Shown: positions 11,041 to 21,654 of the stretch, one piece after another | Layout of the letters: every line of letters starts with the position of its first letter | How positions within the stretch are numbered: position 1 is the stretch's first letter | Source of the DNA: Ditylenchus dipsaci | Lineage: Eukaryota > Nematoda > Chromadorea > Rhabditida > Anguinidae | DNA: 64,000 bases | Assembly (NCBI GenBank): GCA_004194705.1 | Contig: SADC01001036.1 | Location: forward strand, 1-64,000 | Direction of reading: 5' to 3' | Program-made: the position numbers and the translations under genes | The notes under the pieces: generated by a model | What the model was told of the DNA's origin: nothing | Databases searched by the model: none | What the model saw: only the letters and a program-made list of their open reading frames with translations

Positions 11041-11925
11041 CCAAAAAAAAGTAAAGGGACGTTTCTTCTACTTTAGAAAAATGTCTAAAGTCGGAGAAAC
11101 GTTTCTCCTACTTTAGACATTTGTCTAAAGTAGGAGAAATGTTCAAAAACAACAGGGGGGACCAAGGCAGGTTTTTTACGTTTTTTAGAAAATTTTCAGA
11201 TCATGTTCGAACCACCAAAACCATCCAAAAGCACCTTAAGCCATCCAAAACCAGCCAAAACTACCTAAAACACCCAAAACCAGCAGCAAGCCTCAAATTA
11301 ACGTTCATTCTGTAAATTATTTCAACGGATATCGCTCATTTCCATGGGTTGAAATCATTTTTCCTATTCTGCTTGTTACAATCATTCCTTCTGCTATTGC
11401 TTGTTTACAATTGTTGCGGCAAGCTAGAGTTTCGATAAACTTCAGCAAGGGGGATATTAGTAATTTCGAAGGAAGATGTTGAAAGAAAGCAAAGAAAGGA
11501 GATTGTCTTAGTCATTTGTATTCGAGTCTCGTTAATATTGTTGTTGAAGTTCGGATTTTGAATAAACAGCGTGGAATTTTAATTCTAAAGACTTACTACA
11601 AGGGGATGGCGAGGAATGATTAGAAAAAAGCAGAATAGGAAAAATGATTTCAACCCATGGAAATGAGCGATATTCGTTGAAATAATTTATAGAATGAGCG
11701 CTAATTTGAGGCTTTTTGGCTGGTTTTGGTTGTTTTAGGTAGTTTTGGGTGGTTTTGGGTGGCTTAAGGTGCTTTTGGATGGTTTTTGGTGGTTCGAAGT
11801 TCGAACATGATCTGAAATTTTTTGAAAAAGACGTAAAAAACCCGCCTTGGTCCCCTGTGGTTTTTAAACGTTTCTCTTATTTTAGACAAATGTCTAAAGT
11901 AGGAGAAACGTCAACGCACCAAAAA
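11041..11925. mobile_element. Foldback element with TTTCTCCTACTTTAGAC arrays
   Basis: Terminal units of CTACTTTAGACAT and complement alternate at 11060-11145 and 11865-11915. The stems continue through GGGGACCAAGGC, a run of CCAAAAC-type repeats and an ATTTCCATGGGTTGAAATCA block (11150-11400, inverted 11600-11870). The central 200 bp shows no gene. Confidence 0.75.
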
Positions 11926-12004
11926 AAGCCGATTTGCAGCAAAAAAAGACTCTGCGCCCAATAAAAGTCTTTTTGAAGCAAAAGTTTTATGAAGTGGCTT
12001 ATTC

Positions 12005-12232
12005 GGCGCTAGTAGCGAATACCTTTAAAAAATGCTGTAACTACCCTTGCAAACAACAAGTTTAGGCTTAGCCGTTAGGCTTGGGGGTAGGCCAGCGTAC
12101 GTAAGTTGTGACTAATAAAGAGTTTACGCATATTTTCCGGGGTCTGGAACATAAATTTGGGTACTTTTTACTTAAGTAAAAAAGGTGAAAATCATTAGGG
12201 GGGGGTATTCGCTACTAGCGTCGCTTATTCTA
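12005..12232. mobile_element. hAT-type MITE, TIR GCGCTAGTAGCGAATACC, 8-bp TSD
   Basis: Inverted ends around CGCTAGTAGCGAATACC are flanked by an exact octamer, GCTTATTC, at 11997-12004 and 12233-12240. It ends about 80 bp upstream of the RING gene start, so it may lie in that gene's promoter or 5' leader. Confidence 0.85.
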
Positions 12233-12312
12233 TTGGCCTTTTCCGGTTTATTCTCGAGAATATTCTCATTTCACCACTATAGTTTTAACTTCAGACTATT
12301 AGTTGCCACAAA

Positions 12313-13423
12313 ATGGTTCCTGTCGTGAAAGAAAAGAGTCTAGAAATCATTGATCAAATAAATCTTGTTGGAGTAAGAGACTTTATTGTTATCAAAGATT
12401 CGATTAAGTCGGTGCTTGGAGATGGATGCATAACTACGATCTTCCTTGGCTTTGCGGTGTGCTTCTTCAGATATTTCTGACGCAAATCACCCGTTGTTTA
12501 TTTTCAGAAGTTAAAGAACAAGTTGCCTCGCTTCGCTTTTTCGTCTGTTTCACCGAAAAAACTTTTCTGGATGCTTAGTGACTCTTCCACCAAAATCAGT
12601 TCTCTTTCTGCTGTCAAAATCCACAAATGGTGCCCTGAAGATGAAAAGCAATGGAAAAACAAGAACTTTGATAACAACAGTGCTGTCTTCATCACTTTTC
12701 GTTGCTTCAAGGCAAATCCGTCGGTGGTCGAGGTTAGTTATTTCCCTGTAAACCCTGATTTCCGAGTGATAAATATCACGCAGATCATCTTCACCTACGA
12801 AAATGTTAGCTCTATGGTCTATTCGTACAAAATGTGCCCAATGGAACAAGATGCTTATTTTCTCATAAATTTGCCGAAAAAACTATTTGTAAGTAAATAA
12901 ATCATTGAGATCATCTTATGCTTCAGCTTGCCTTAACATTTTTTAGGATGAGAAGAGAGCAGTTTTGATGACCAGTTCCGAATTCTACTCGCAAATTGTC
13001 GAAGAGCAAATGGAGAAGTCGCTTCCGTTTGAGTCGAGCAAATGCATGATCTGTTATCAGGCTTCAGCCGAGATGGTCTTCATTCCATGTGGTCACTGTA
13101 CTTTTTGTGAGAGATGCTTGCAGAGATATAAGGAAAGCGCTTGTCCCAACTGCAAAGCTGAGAGTATGTTCACTTTTTTATGAAAATTCTACCATAACAT
13201 CGGTATTGTAGGAGTAGAAACAGTGAAGAGGAGAATGTTCATTAATCTATGCATGGTCTGTCCAATACGAAAGAAGTGTGCTCAGATGAATGCCATTCTA
13301 CTTCCTTGTTGCTGTGTTGTTGGATGCATGAAGACTACGAAGTTGGCGATTGAGTTAGGAGATTCATGCCCTAATCTAGAGTGCAAGCTTCAAGTCGAAA
13401 GAATCCAGCAGATCTACAGTTGA
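12313..13423 (+). CDS. RING-finger protein (likely E3 ubiquitin ligase), four exons
   Basis: Exons 12313-12456, 12508-12888, 12947-13163 and 13212-13423 join without frame breaks to a 317-residue protein. Introns are 48-58 bp with GT/AG ends. Exon 1 starts at the first ATG of the open frame. The first half has no recognised domain. Exon 3 encodes a C3HC4 RING of the IAP-like spacing: CMIC, then FIPCGH, TFCERC and CPNC. Exon 4 carries a second cysteine-rich block (CMVC, LLPCCC, VVGC, CPNLEC) that looks like a degenerate copy of the same finger with Cys at the His position. RING domains of this type recruit ubiquitin-conjugating enzymes; the substrate is unknown. Termination is by TGA at 13421-13423, with a poly-A signal about 90 bp on. 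Confidence 0.85.
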
Positions 13424-13514
13424 TTTTAACACAGACTTCTTAATTTTTTTGTGGATTGGGGGTTCAGTATACTAGTTATTAAGCATATCACCTGTAGTTG
13501 TATGTTTGTTCTAG

Positions 13515-13520
13515 AATAAA
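13515..13520 (+). terminator. Poly-A signal AATAAA of the RING gene
   Basis: AATAAA lies 92 bp after the RING-gene stop codon, in the expected position for a 3' end signal. Confidence 0.7.
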
Positions 13521-14529
13521 TTTTATATTCAAGGTTTTGTCTATGGTGGCGCGCTCTTTGTTCGCGGACTGTCCACTATTTTTTTTCGAGCCAAACACTG
13601 TCTAAGGGCTGTTTAAAATTTTCTAGCATTTTTAGAGAGCCTCAACTTTCTTGTAAGTTGATTGCTGAAAATGTGCCTATATAAATTTGCTTACTATGAT
13701 CTAAATATGTCTTTTATACACAGTCGAACCTGAATATAACGCGACCCCCCTCGGGGCGGGCTTGAAGGACCGGGACACGGGTATTTCCCCTCAAAGTGCG
13801 TTTCCCCTCAAGCTCGTTTCCCCTCAAAGTTCGTTTCCCTCAAAGTGCGTTTCCCCTCAAGCTCGTTTCCCCTCAAAGTTCGTTTCCCCTCAAAGGTCGT
13901 TTCCCCTCAAAGTTCATTTCCCCTCAAAGGTCGTTTCCCCTCAAGTGTCGATTCCCTTAAAAATAATTTTTTCTAAAAAAATTCGATCAAAATAAACTAA
14001 TGTAATACAAAAAGCATGAAATATCGTTAGTTTTATTTTAGTCCCAAAGACTTTTCGAATAATGTTTTTGTAACCACTTGTACGTCAAAAATAAAATATT
14101 CACTCTTATTGTGTTATAGAAAATTTTCAATCGTCTATATATATTTTTTGGACACGGACACAATATCCCTGGGCCACAATATCCCCGCGGATACAATATC
14201 CAAGTGGTCGTCCACTTGGATCAAAAATTTTTTGCTCACGTTCTCGGCTTCTAAAGCCCTGTTTCCAATGAGCGGATTTTCCTTTCACTCTCACTCTCAG
14301 TCTGCCTCGCACTCTCACTCTCACTCTCAGTGTGTACCCAACAGGAAAAAATTGCCTTTCAGTCTTACTTTCACTCTCACTTGCACTCTCACTCTCACTT
14401 TCAGTGTACCCAATGAGTTTTTTTGACTCTCACTCTCGCTTTCAGTGTATCCAAAGACTTTTTTCAGTCTCACTCACAAATTTTCGGGAAGGAGAGAGAT
14501 GTGCCATTTGAGATTGTGTCGAATCAAAT

Positions 14530-14660
14530 TATGCCTTTTTGGTTTGTGCCCCTGCAGTTTGTGCCCCTGCAGTTTGTGCCCTTTTCAAATTGTGCCAATT
14601 CAATTTGTGCCTCTTCTGTTTGTGCCAATTTCAAATTGTGCCTATGTATTTTGTGTCACG
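14530..14660 (+). repeat. TTTGTGCCC/AATTGTGCC short array
   Basis: About nine 12-20 bp units ending in TGTGCC. No inverted partner was found nearby, so it may be the surviving arm of another foldback element. Confidence 0.6.
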
Positions 14661-14789
14661 ATTTTGACTAATTTTAGCTATCAAAATAACGTAATTATTT
14701 CCCAGAAGGCTCCCAATTCAAAATCGTCCATGACCAGCACTTTGGGTCAAGCGATCACTTCACAGTTGCGCACAACACAAAATTTTTTT

Positions 14790-15043
14790 CACGTTTTCCA
14801 TGTTCCAAAACCTGTTTTTTGGACTAACTCAGGCATGCTGAAGATGGTTTGACAGTAGCAAAATAATATTTTCTCGGGTATTTTTTGAGTTTTAGCTAAT
14901 AATTGATTTTACCAAAATCAATTATTAGCTAAAACTCAAAAAATACCCGAGAAAATGTTATTTTGCTACTGTCAAACCATCTTCAGCATGCCTGAGTTAG
15001 TCCAAAAAACAGGTTTTGGAACATGGAAAACGTAAAAAAAAAT
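14790..15043. repeat. Near-perfect 250-bp palindrome
   Basis: The left arm from ACGTTTTCCATGTTCC to TAGCTAATAATTGATTTT is mirrored almost without mismatch, with a spacer of a few bases at about 14917. Right of it is CCAAGTGGTCGACCACTTGG, the end seen in 14206-15697 and 22172-22479. Confidence 0.8.
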
Positions 15044-15710
15044 TTCGATCCAAGTGGTCGACCACTTGGTTTGGTTGCTTCAGACTAAAAATAGAATGAG
15101 GCTTGACTTGCCTAGGTAGGTTTATGTGAAGAAACATACCAGGAGATACAAAGAGAGAAATATAAATAAATAAAAAAAATTGAAAAAATTCACTCTCAGT
15201 CTGCCTCTCACTCTCACTCTCAGTCTTTTTCAGTTTCAAGTCTTATAAAAGTTGCCATTCACTCTCACTCTCAGTCTGTCTTTCACTCTCACTCTCACAT
15301 TGGGTACACACTGAGAGTGAAAGTGAGAGTGAAAGGCAGAGTGGGAGTGAGAGTGAAAGGTTTGTTGTGTTTCCAATGAAGAGTGAGAGTGAGAGTGAAA
15401 GGAAAATCCGCTCATTGGAAACAAGCCTTAAAATACTTTTTCTGCACTAATTATAGCACACTGAAGATGGTTTGACAGTGGTAAAATAACGTTTATGAAG
15501 AAATTTTTGAGTTATAGTAATTTCTTGATTTTGATAAATTAAGAGTTCACAATAACTCAAAAATTTCTCGATAAAACGTGATTTTACCACTGTCAAACCA
15601 TCTTCAGCATGCTCGAATCAGTTCAGAAAAATGGTTTTGGAACCCGAAAACGTAAAAAAGTTTTTTGATCCAAGTGGACGACAACTTGGATAGACATCGC
15701 CTAGGATGAT

Positions 15711-15813
15711 GGTTCAAATCCAGCTGGGTGCATACCTTTATTTATCATTATTTTGAGTGTTTAAGTGGTGTAAAAGTTCATATACTCATCACCAAGGTTA
15801 CTGGTTCGAACCC
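15711..15813 (+). repeat. Two tRNA-like B-box segments (SINE-like tails)
   Basis: GGTTCAAATCC (15711) and GGTTCGAACCC (15803) match the Pol III B box. Each is followed within 6-8 bp by CTGGGTGCA. A third copy of the arrangement is at 45145. No cloverleaf can be drawn, so these are not called tRNA genes. Confidence 0.45.
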
Positions 15814-16239
15814 CATCTGGGTGCAATCAGTCTCGAGTAGAGGACCCCCATTTCAAATTTAACCGTTTTCAGAACGCAATTTTGAATTAAATCGCTTGGG
15901 TTTTCAATTACTTTGAGCTAAATCTAAAATTTTGGATTCTGGATGTGGATACCCCTCGGGTAGGTACCACGGGGTAAACTTTACTTTTTTATTTATTTAT
16001 TTTGAAGGGAACTTATTTTGAAGGGAACTTATTTTGAAGGGAACTTATTTTGAGGGGAAACGACTTTTGAGGGGAAACGACCTTTGAGGGGAAACGACCT
16101 TTGAGGGGAAACGACCTTTGAGGGGAAACGAACTTTGAGGGGAAACGAACTTTGAGGGGAAACCAGCTTGAGGGGAAACGCACTTTGAGGGGAAACGAGC
16201 TTGAGGGGAAACGCACTTTGAGGGGAAACGAGGCGGACC

Positions 16240-16436
16240 CTGAAGGACCATGGTTTTTGCGCGCAGTGGTATGACAACAATTGAACTGGCTGGGGACTCT
16301 TCTCTTTGGTCTCTCACTTTACTCTTTACAGTTATTTCAAACGACTCGAAAGAGTGCAGTGAGAGACCAAAGAGAAGTGTCCCCCGCCAATTCAAATTTT
16401 GTCATGCCACTGTGCGCAAAAACCATGGTCCTTTAA
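16240..16436. mobile_element. Palindromic MITE ending GGACCATGG
   Basis: AGGACCATGGTTTTTGCGC at the left end and its complement at the right end, with internal GGTCTCTCACT/AGTGAGAGACC pairing. The right flank is TTAA but the left is not, so membership in the TTAA family is only probable. Confidence 0.65.
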
Positions 16437-16445
16437 AGTCGCGTT

Positions 16446-16841
16446 GGGTAATCCTTTTTCTTGGGCAGATATACTCTTTTTAGGGGCAAATTTTTCTTTC
16501 GACTGATTTCATTATTTTTCTCATTTTTTTTCAAAAGTGATGACACCATTATGTAGCTTTGGACTCTGGTTTCTAATGAGATATTTATTGTTGCAATATC
16601 TCTACAAAATGTAGTACAAAAAAGATAAAAGTATGAAGCAAGCAAAAAAAATTTTTATACTTTTATCTTTTTGTTCTTTTGAACGATTGTGGCCTCGCGG
16701 ACGCGACAACATAATGGTGTCATCACTTTTGAAAAAAGATAAGAAAAAATAACGAAATCAGTCAAAAGAAAAATTTGCCCTAAAAAAGAGTAAAATTTGC
16801 CCAAAAAAAAGTATATTTGCCCGTAGAAAAAGGATTACCCA
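16446..16841. mobile_element. hAT-type palindromic element, 8-bp TSD GTCGCGTT
   Basis: GGGTAATCCTTTTTC and its complement bound an imperfect hairpin, flanked by GTCGCGTT at 16438-16445 and 16842-16849. The target sequence is the internal repeat of the Tigger-like element 13721-17583, which supports the nesting order. Confidence 0.8.
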
Positions 16842-16855
16842 GTCGCGTTGGCGCA

Positions 16856-17450
16856 ACAGAACCTTTCCCCTCCCACTCGCCAGAACTCTGGCCCTCCCAC
16901 TCGCAAGAACCCTGGCCCTCCCACTCGCCAGAATCCTGACCCTCCCACTTTTTGTTTTAACATTACTTTACATTTAACCAATACGATTGACAAATCTCTT
17001 ATTCTGTTTTTTGTATAGGCTAAATTTCACAATAATTAAATTCTCATTTTTTCTTTGTTTACTCGTTTTCGTTATTTTGTGTTTGGCAGAGAATAGTTAA
17101 TAGTCTCGTTTCATCTCCTTTTTGTCTTTGTATCACCTTCATCTTATGTTGATTCTTTAGTTATGGCCTTTCGACGAGATGGTACTTCGTCAAGTACTTG
17201 CTGGACTCTTTCAATGCTGAATTGTCTTTCCGAAAGTTGTTTTCTTATCGGCAATATTTGTAAAAAAAAATTAAGCTCGCCGTGCCATGTTGATAAATAA
17301 ACTTTTGTGTATAATTTCTTTCTATTCTTCTTTGCATATCCATCTTTGTTGCCGATGTGTTGCTTGTTGCTTCATATTGTTTTTTTCCGATTTCGATTCT
17401 GGCGAGTGGGAGGGTCAGGGTTCTTGCGAGTGGGAGGGGAAAGGTTCTGG
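16856..17450. mobile_element. Foldback element with CCCTCCCACTCGCCAGAA arrays
   Basis: CAGAACCTTTCCCCTCCCAC at the left end with about four array units to 16950. The inverted units are at 17398-17450. The AT-rich loop (16960-17395) has no credible gene. Confidence 0.75.
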
Positions 17451-17583
17451 TTAGCCAGTCGCGTTATATCGAGAGTCGCGTTATATCAAGGGTCTAGTTA
17501 AGTCATTTTTCTTTACTTCTGGCCAAATAGCCGCTTTAAAAGATCGCGTTGTATAGGGATCGCGTTATTTCCAGCTTCGACTG

Positions 17584-18336
17584 TATCTCAATCGCAGGAT
17601 TTTTACTGGGGTTGTATGTGGGCCTTTTTAAGTTTTTTGCTTTCTTCTTAATTCGCTGTGAGATTTCAAAGACACTTTATTCAATATTTTATTGACGTAA
17701 TTAGAAAAAAATTCAAAGTATCAGACCAATAAAATTTAAATTGAGCAGGGTTTAAATAAAACTTATCTTACAAGCACATGATGACCTAGATAAAAGTGCC
17801 TACTTGAACTATTTTACTCAAAAGTTACAGTTCGAAACATCTTTTATTGCAGCTAAATTCATACTTTTAGATTCGACTAGCTTGAAAAGCCGTAGAGAAA
17901 AGGATTCAGCAAGGTATTTAACAATACACACACTCTCAAAGTTCCCAAATGAGTTGAGATCATGATTTGAAGGTCACCGGAGAAGAAAGTGGCCAAGGAC
18001 AGGACATTGTATGGCATCCAGCAAATCAGATAGGCTAAAAGCACTTTTTGATCTCTATCACTTAAAATTAGTCAGGTCACCCACCTGCAATCACATTAAC
18101 AGTGGTTCTAAACATGCGGGAGCGCATTTCCACCCTCCAAGCAGGAACCACTCCCAACATTCCACCTAGATACATGTTTTGCATCTTTAGAAGTTAAATA
18201 AAAGCTAGAATACCTGATTTTATTGATCCGTTGCGGATCGGCAGAGTCGGGGTGGACGAAGCCCCATTTTGCCAAAGACTTACACTAGAATTAAACAGTG
18301 TTACCACATAGTTGTCATAATAAATCATAGCAAATA
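17584..18336. other. No gene seen
   Basis: Unique-looking AT-rich sequence; open frames are short and stop-interrupted. Confidence 0.5.
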
Positions 18337-18597
18337 TCGTATATTCTTTATTAAAAGACCATCGTCTTTTATTTTTCAACCCCTAAAAGTCTGAAAAATT
18401 CAAGGTCGATCTCGAAACTTTTGGGTGAAAATCGGGAATCTAAAAAGTGGAATCACTAGAGCTCGTGAGATTGAGGAAAACGCGGAAAACAGATTTCCAA
18501 AACATTTACTCTAGGCTTAGATACAGGTCCTCAAAGGGGTCGTTTATTAGAAAGTGGTCGTTTATTAGAGAGTGGTCTTTTATATGAGAATATACGG
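18337..18597. mobile_element. CCGTATTT-family MITE, TA TSD
   Basis: Ends TCGTATATTC and GAATATACGG with flanking TA. The interior has the family's AACGCGGAAAACAGATTTCC segment, also seen at 59935-59985. Confidence 0.7.
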
Positions 18598-18601
18598 TAA
18601 T

Positions 18602-19045
18602 GGGCGCTACTGTAATATAACACCCCACCCCCTCCAAAAACAGATACTGTAATATACCAACCCCCCCCCCCCAATAATTTTTAGGCTTAGCAATTAGGCT
18701 TTGGGCCATAGGCATTAGGCTCAGGGACAACCCGTACTAATTTCGGCATTTTTCAAAAAAAAGTATGGTTCTGGGTAGGGTTGTCGATCGATTTGAATTT
18801 TTTTTCGCTTATCTAAATATCGATAATTTTCGATTAATCGATAATCGAATTATTGAAAAAATCGAAACGTTTAGATTAATCGATTATCGAAATAATCGAA
18901 AATATCGAAAAAGCTCCGATTTTCGGTCGATTTCGATAAATCGATCAACAACCCTATTCTGGGGTACCTGAAATTTTTTTTGGGGAGAGGGAGAGTATAT
19001 TATAGTAGCTTAAGGGCGGAAGGGAGGGGGTATACGACAGTAGCG
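18602..19045. mobile_element. GGCGCTACTGTAATATA-type element with a nested hAT MITE
   Basis: GGGCGCTACTGTAATATAAC followed by C-rich tracts at the left; GTATACGACAGTAGCGTC preceded by G-rich tracts at the right. Fragments of this family recur at 34372-34428, 36215-36276 and 61053-61303. It is interrupted by 18777-18957. Confidence 0.65.
18777..18957. mobile_element. hAT-type MITE, TIR AGGGTTGTCGATC
   Basis: Inverted ends AGGGTTGTCGATCGATT and complement; flanking octamers of GTTCTGGG/ATTCTGGG type match at 7 of 8 positions. The interior is a run of ATCGATTATCGAAA-like repeats. Same TIR family as 2420-2795. Confidence 0.75.
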
Positions 19046-19049
19046 TCAA

Positions 19050-19612
19050 ATAATGATATGAGCGCTTTGCGAAATCGGGGTGTTGACGTTGTGTACCTTA
19101 TGTTCGATTCTGGAAGTAGCTTTTTTATAACTACTTAGGCTTAGGTTTGTTGTCTCGAGCAACGATGACTCGAAAAACGACTGTAAGAGATCCATTTATT
19201 TTTTTACAGAAAGTTTGACTGTTAGTTTTTAGTTTCAAGGCAATTTCATATGCAATTCGATAATGCTGAGGACGAATCCGCTGTAAAAAATTGCCAAGAA
19301 ATGCTAAAAATTGCAATTCTAGGAGATATGAACTAAAATTTCGTCATGCCAATGAAACTCCAAACAAGATTTTGAAATTATTTTCCAAGTCATTTTGCCC
19401 CTCAACACACACCATCTTGTAGGTGAGATTGTGGGCTTTCGTGTCGTATAAAACTTGTGATGGCCCCGAAAATTAAAATTTTCGAAGAATGTGGTTTCAA
19501 GAACAGTATTTGAGATACTGGCATGAAATAGCTTGAAAAATCCGAAATTGAAATACAAACAACACATTTCGATATACTATTCGAAAGCTGGTTTCCGGCG
19601 CTTTCTTTTGAC
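19050..19612. other. No gene seen
   Basis: Stop-interrupted frames only. Confidence 0.45.
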
Positions 19613-19615
19613 ATA

Positions 19616-19728
19616 CCGTATTTCCTCTAATAAGCCGGCCGCCTTATTTTTCAACCTCCCTCCAGCAGGCCGCCTTATTAAAGCGGGCCGCCTTATTGGA
19701 GCAGGCCGCCTTATTAGAGGAAATACGG
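19616..19728. mobile_element. CCGTATTT-family MITE, 113 bp, TA TSD
   Basis: CCGTATTTCCTCTAATAAG at the left end, exact complement at the right end, TA on both sides. GGCCGCCTTATT repeats three times inside. Confidence 0.85.
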
Positions 19729-20289
19729 TATTATGAATAGGGGACTGATAACAAAATAAAATAAAATAAATTAAAAATGTTAGAAATCCTAATTTGGCGG
19801 GTACTCCACCCTCCAACTTTGAAGAAGCCATATCTCGCAAATCTAATATGAAAACGCGAATTCTCACAGCGCTATCGTATTCAGCGCATACTCAATAGGT
19901 CATATATTCTAAAAACACAGATACCGAAAAATCTATATTGCACTTCATAGGTTCACTCTTTCAAAATTTGACTCTCAAACTTTGAAAATCCATTGGGGTA
20001 CATTTACATGATCTGAAAATCCCGAAAAGACGGAGGAGATAACTTCATATTCGTGTTTCTCGTCTCCGATTTCATGAGAAAGCCGGCTGTTTTTTCGGTT
20101 CTGATAAAAAAATTCGAACCACAGGGGGAATATCATGGTTTTTAAGTCAAAATTTGAAAATTTTTTGGCGTCTTTTGAATTTTAAAAAGAATAAAGGCTA
20201 TATAGGGAGGGGAATGGAATAAAAGGGGGCCACTTTTATGGCAGAACGTTAGAAATTTAAATGTTTCTATACTTCGAGTTCTATAGTAC

Positions 20290-20625
20290 AAGTCACACGT
20301 TTGATACATCAAAATGTAGCCAAAACTCTAGGCTTCTATTTGAGCTATTATACAGAGAAAAAGGTAATATTTAGTAGAGCTAAAATTTTAAAAAACATAT
20401 GATGATGTCTATTTCCATGCCATCCTTTATTTTGATGGTCATTCGCATAAAATCCCAAAACTAGAGCATTTGCTGACAGTAAATCAGTGCTGAAAATAGT
20501 TGCAATCGATCGCTTGATGGTTCTTGCCCCATAGAAGTCAGTGAACTTACTAAAAAAGTAGATAAAAAAACTTCCACGGAGGTTTGAATCTCCGACCCTA
20601 GGCGATGCGTATATAAAGTTTCCTC
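20290..20625 (+). repeat. Dispersed SINE-like repeat, copy 2
   Basis: Second copy of the repeat at 958-1465, in the same orientation. It includes a B-box-like GGTTTGAATC at about 20580 and ends GGCGATGCGTATA. Confidence 0.55.
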
Positions 20626-20917
20626 TCCTTTTAAATATAACTTATTTTTATGTAATATTTTTTTTATTTTAGAGTTTTTGTGGTTTTTGATATTTCTCAA
20701 TTTAGGCTAAAAATTTAATTCCAACCAGGGTGTTCCGAAACTAACACATACGATTTAGAACCTTAATTTTTTTGGAACACTGATCAAAATAAAAGCTCGG
20801 AATTCGATTGGATGTCATTATTGTTACTAAATACGACTTTAAAAGATCCACTTATTTTTTACAGAAAAGGCAGTAATTCAGAGGACGTCAATATCTATCA
20901 TACACAGCCATACTTAC

Positions 20918-21329
20918 TTTTCGCCAGACCCATCACTGGCAGTGGGATCCAAAAGAGAGTTGGCCCTGGGCTTCTCTAAAACTCTTGTTTCGAAAAGCTC
21001 AAACAATTCAACTCAAAAATATAATACCTAAAACTATTGTGCCAACAGAGTAAGGTCTGATGGAATACCAGAACAGGTAAACAACAATGTAAAGTAGGCC
21101 AGGAAGAGGATCAGAAATGGAACCCAGAAAACGGTCATCAAATGCACTGAAGTGTATACTCTTTCACCATCAAAGTTTTCCTGCAATATATTGGTAAACG
21201 GCTTTTGAAATAGACGAAAATACTTACAGTAAATTCTTGTTCCTCCAGATATTGCAAGGCCCTCAACTTGTGCCAGACGGTCGTGCACTGTGACCAAGTC
21301 TTCATGTCTATAGTTGTCCATACAAACCA
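20918..21329 (-). pseudogene. Fragment of a rhodopsin-type peptide GPCR (extracellular loop 2 to membrane segment 5)
   Basis: Exon 21228-21329 (34 codons, TTACAG acceptor, ACT|GTAAGT donor) contains WSQCTTVWHK, a loop-2-like cysteine context. After a 47-bp intron, the exon from 21180 leftward reads ENFDGERVYTSVHLMTVFW then VPFLILFLAYFTLLF, which has the length, charge and proline of membrane segment 5. A small 58-nt exon at 20918-20975 (KPRANSLLDPTASDGSG) could be loop 3, ending at AAA|GTAAGT. The style recalls GnRH/AKH-type receptors, but subfamily assignment is tentative. No exons for segments 1-4 or 6-7 were found; repeats lie on both sides (20290-20625 and 21700-22810). Either the gene is a broken fragment or its other exons are far away or interrupted. 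Confidence 0.5.
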
Positions 21330-21654
21330 CTGTAATAAGACAGAATTATCGATTTGACTTTTGGCTAAAGTCAAGAATTGAACAGTCTAACACTCTTAAA
21401 AGCTGGAGAGGAGGGGATTTAGCCAGCAGCCAGTTTTTTAAAATTGTTTTTAAAAATTAGTCTGATCGAGGAATCTCAAATAGTGTAAGACCTCATTGGA
21501 ATTTTTCGCAGACTTGTGGTGAGAGTGCAGCTACACGTGAATTTTTTTAAAAATTAATAGCGCAACGACATAAAGATTTCTGAATGATGACTTGCATGAA
21601 AAATAAAGCAGAATTAAGATTGACCAAAAGTTAGTCAGTCATACATAAAAACTA

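Larger units (their letters stand above)
14263..15424. mobile_element. Foldback element with CACTCTCACTCTCAGT arrays
   Basis: Inverted ends TGTTTCCAATGAGCGG and CCGCTCATTGGAAACA bound arrays of CACTCTCACTCTCAGTCTG (14285-14470 and 15190-15415). The loop contains a TTTGTGCCC array (14530-14660) and a 250-bp palindrome. It interrupts 14206-15697. Confidence 0.8.
14206..15697. mobile_element. CCAAGTGG-ended palindromic element, interrupted
   Basis: The ends contain the self-complementary CCAAGTGGTCGTCCACTTGG type block (14206-14226 and 15669-15692). The palindrome half ACTGAAGATGGTTTGACAG at 15462-15480 and its mirror near 15590-15605 lie right of the inserted CTCTCAC element. Related copies: 14790-15043 and 22172-22479. 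Confidence 0.65.
13787..16226. mobile_element. Foldback element with TTTCCCCTCAAAGTTCG arrays
   Basis: Array of a 17-bp unit at 13787-13952 and the inverted array at 16050-16226, with an A-rich GAAGGGAACTTATTTT extension at 16003-16049. The loop contains the CTCTCAC element, palindromes and two tRNA-like B boxes. Confidence 0.8.
13721..17583. mobile_element. Tigger-like element split by a stack of nested insertions
   Basis: The left end CAGTCGAACCTGAATATAAC pairs with the right end (complement CAGTCGAAGCTGGAAATAAC at 17561-17583, followed by TA). Further GTCGCGTTATATC copies lie at 17459-17490. In short MITEs of this group these ends are about 150 bp apart; here they are 3.86 kb apart because at least six other elements have inserted between them. 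Confidence 0.7.

Noticed and set aside
16446..16841. Hairpin as a microRNA precursor
   Set aside because: The stem is far longer than a pre-miRNA and has TIRs with an 8-bp duplication, so it is a MITE.
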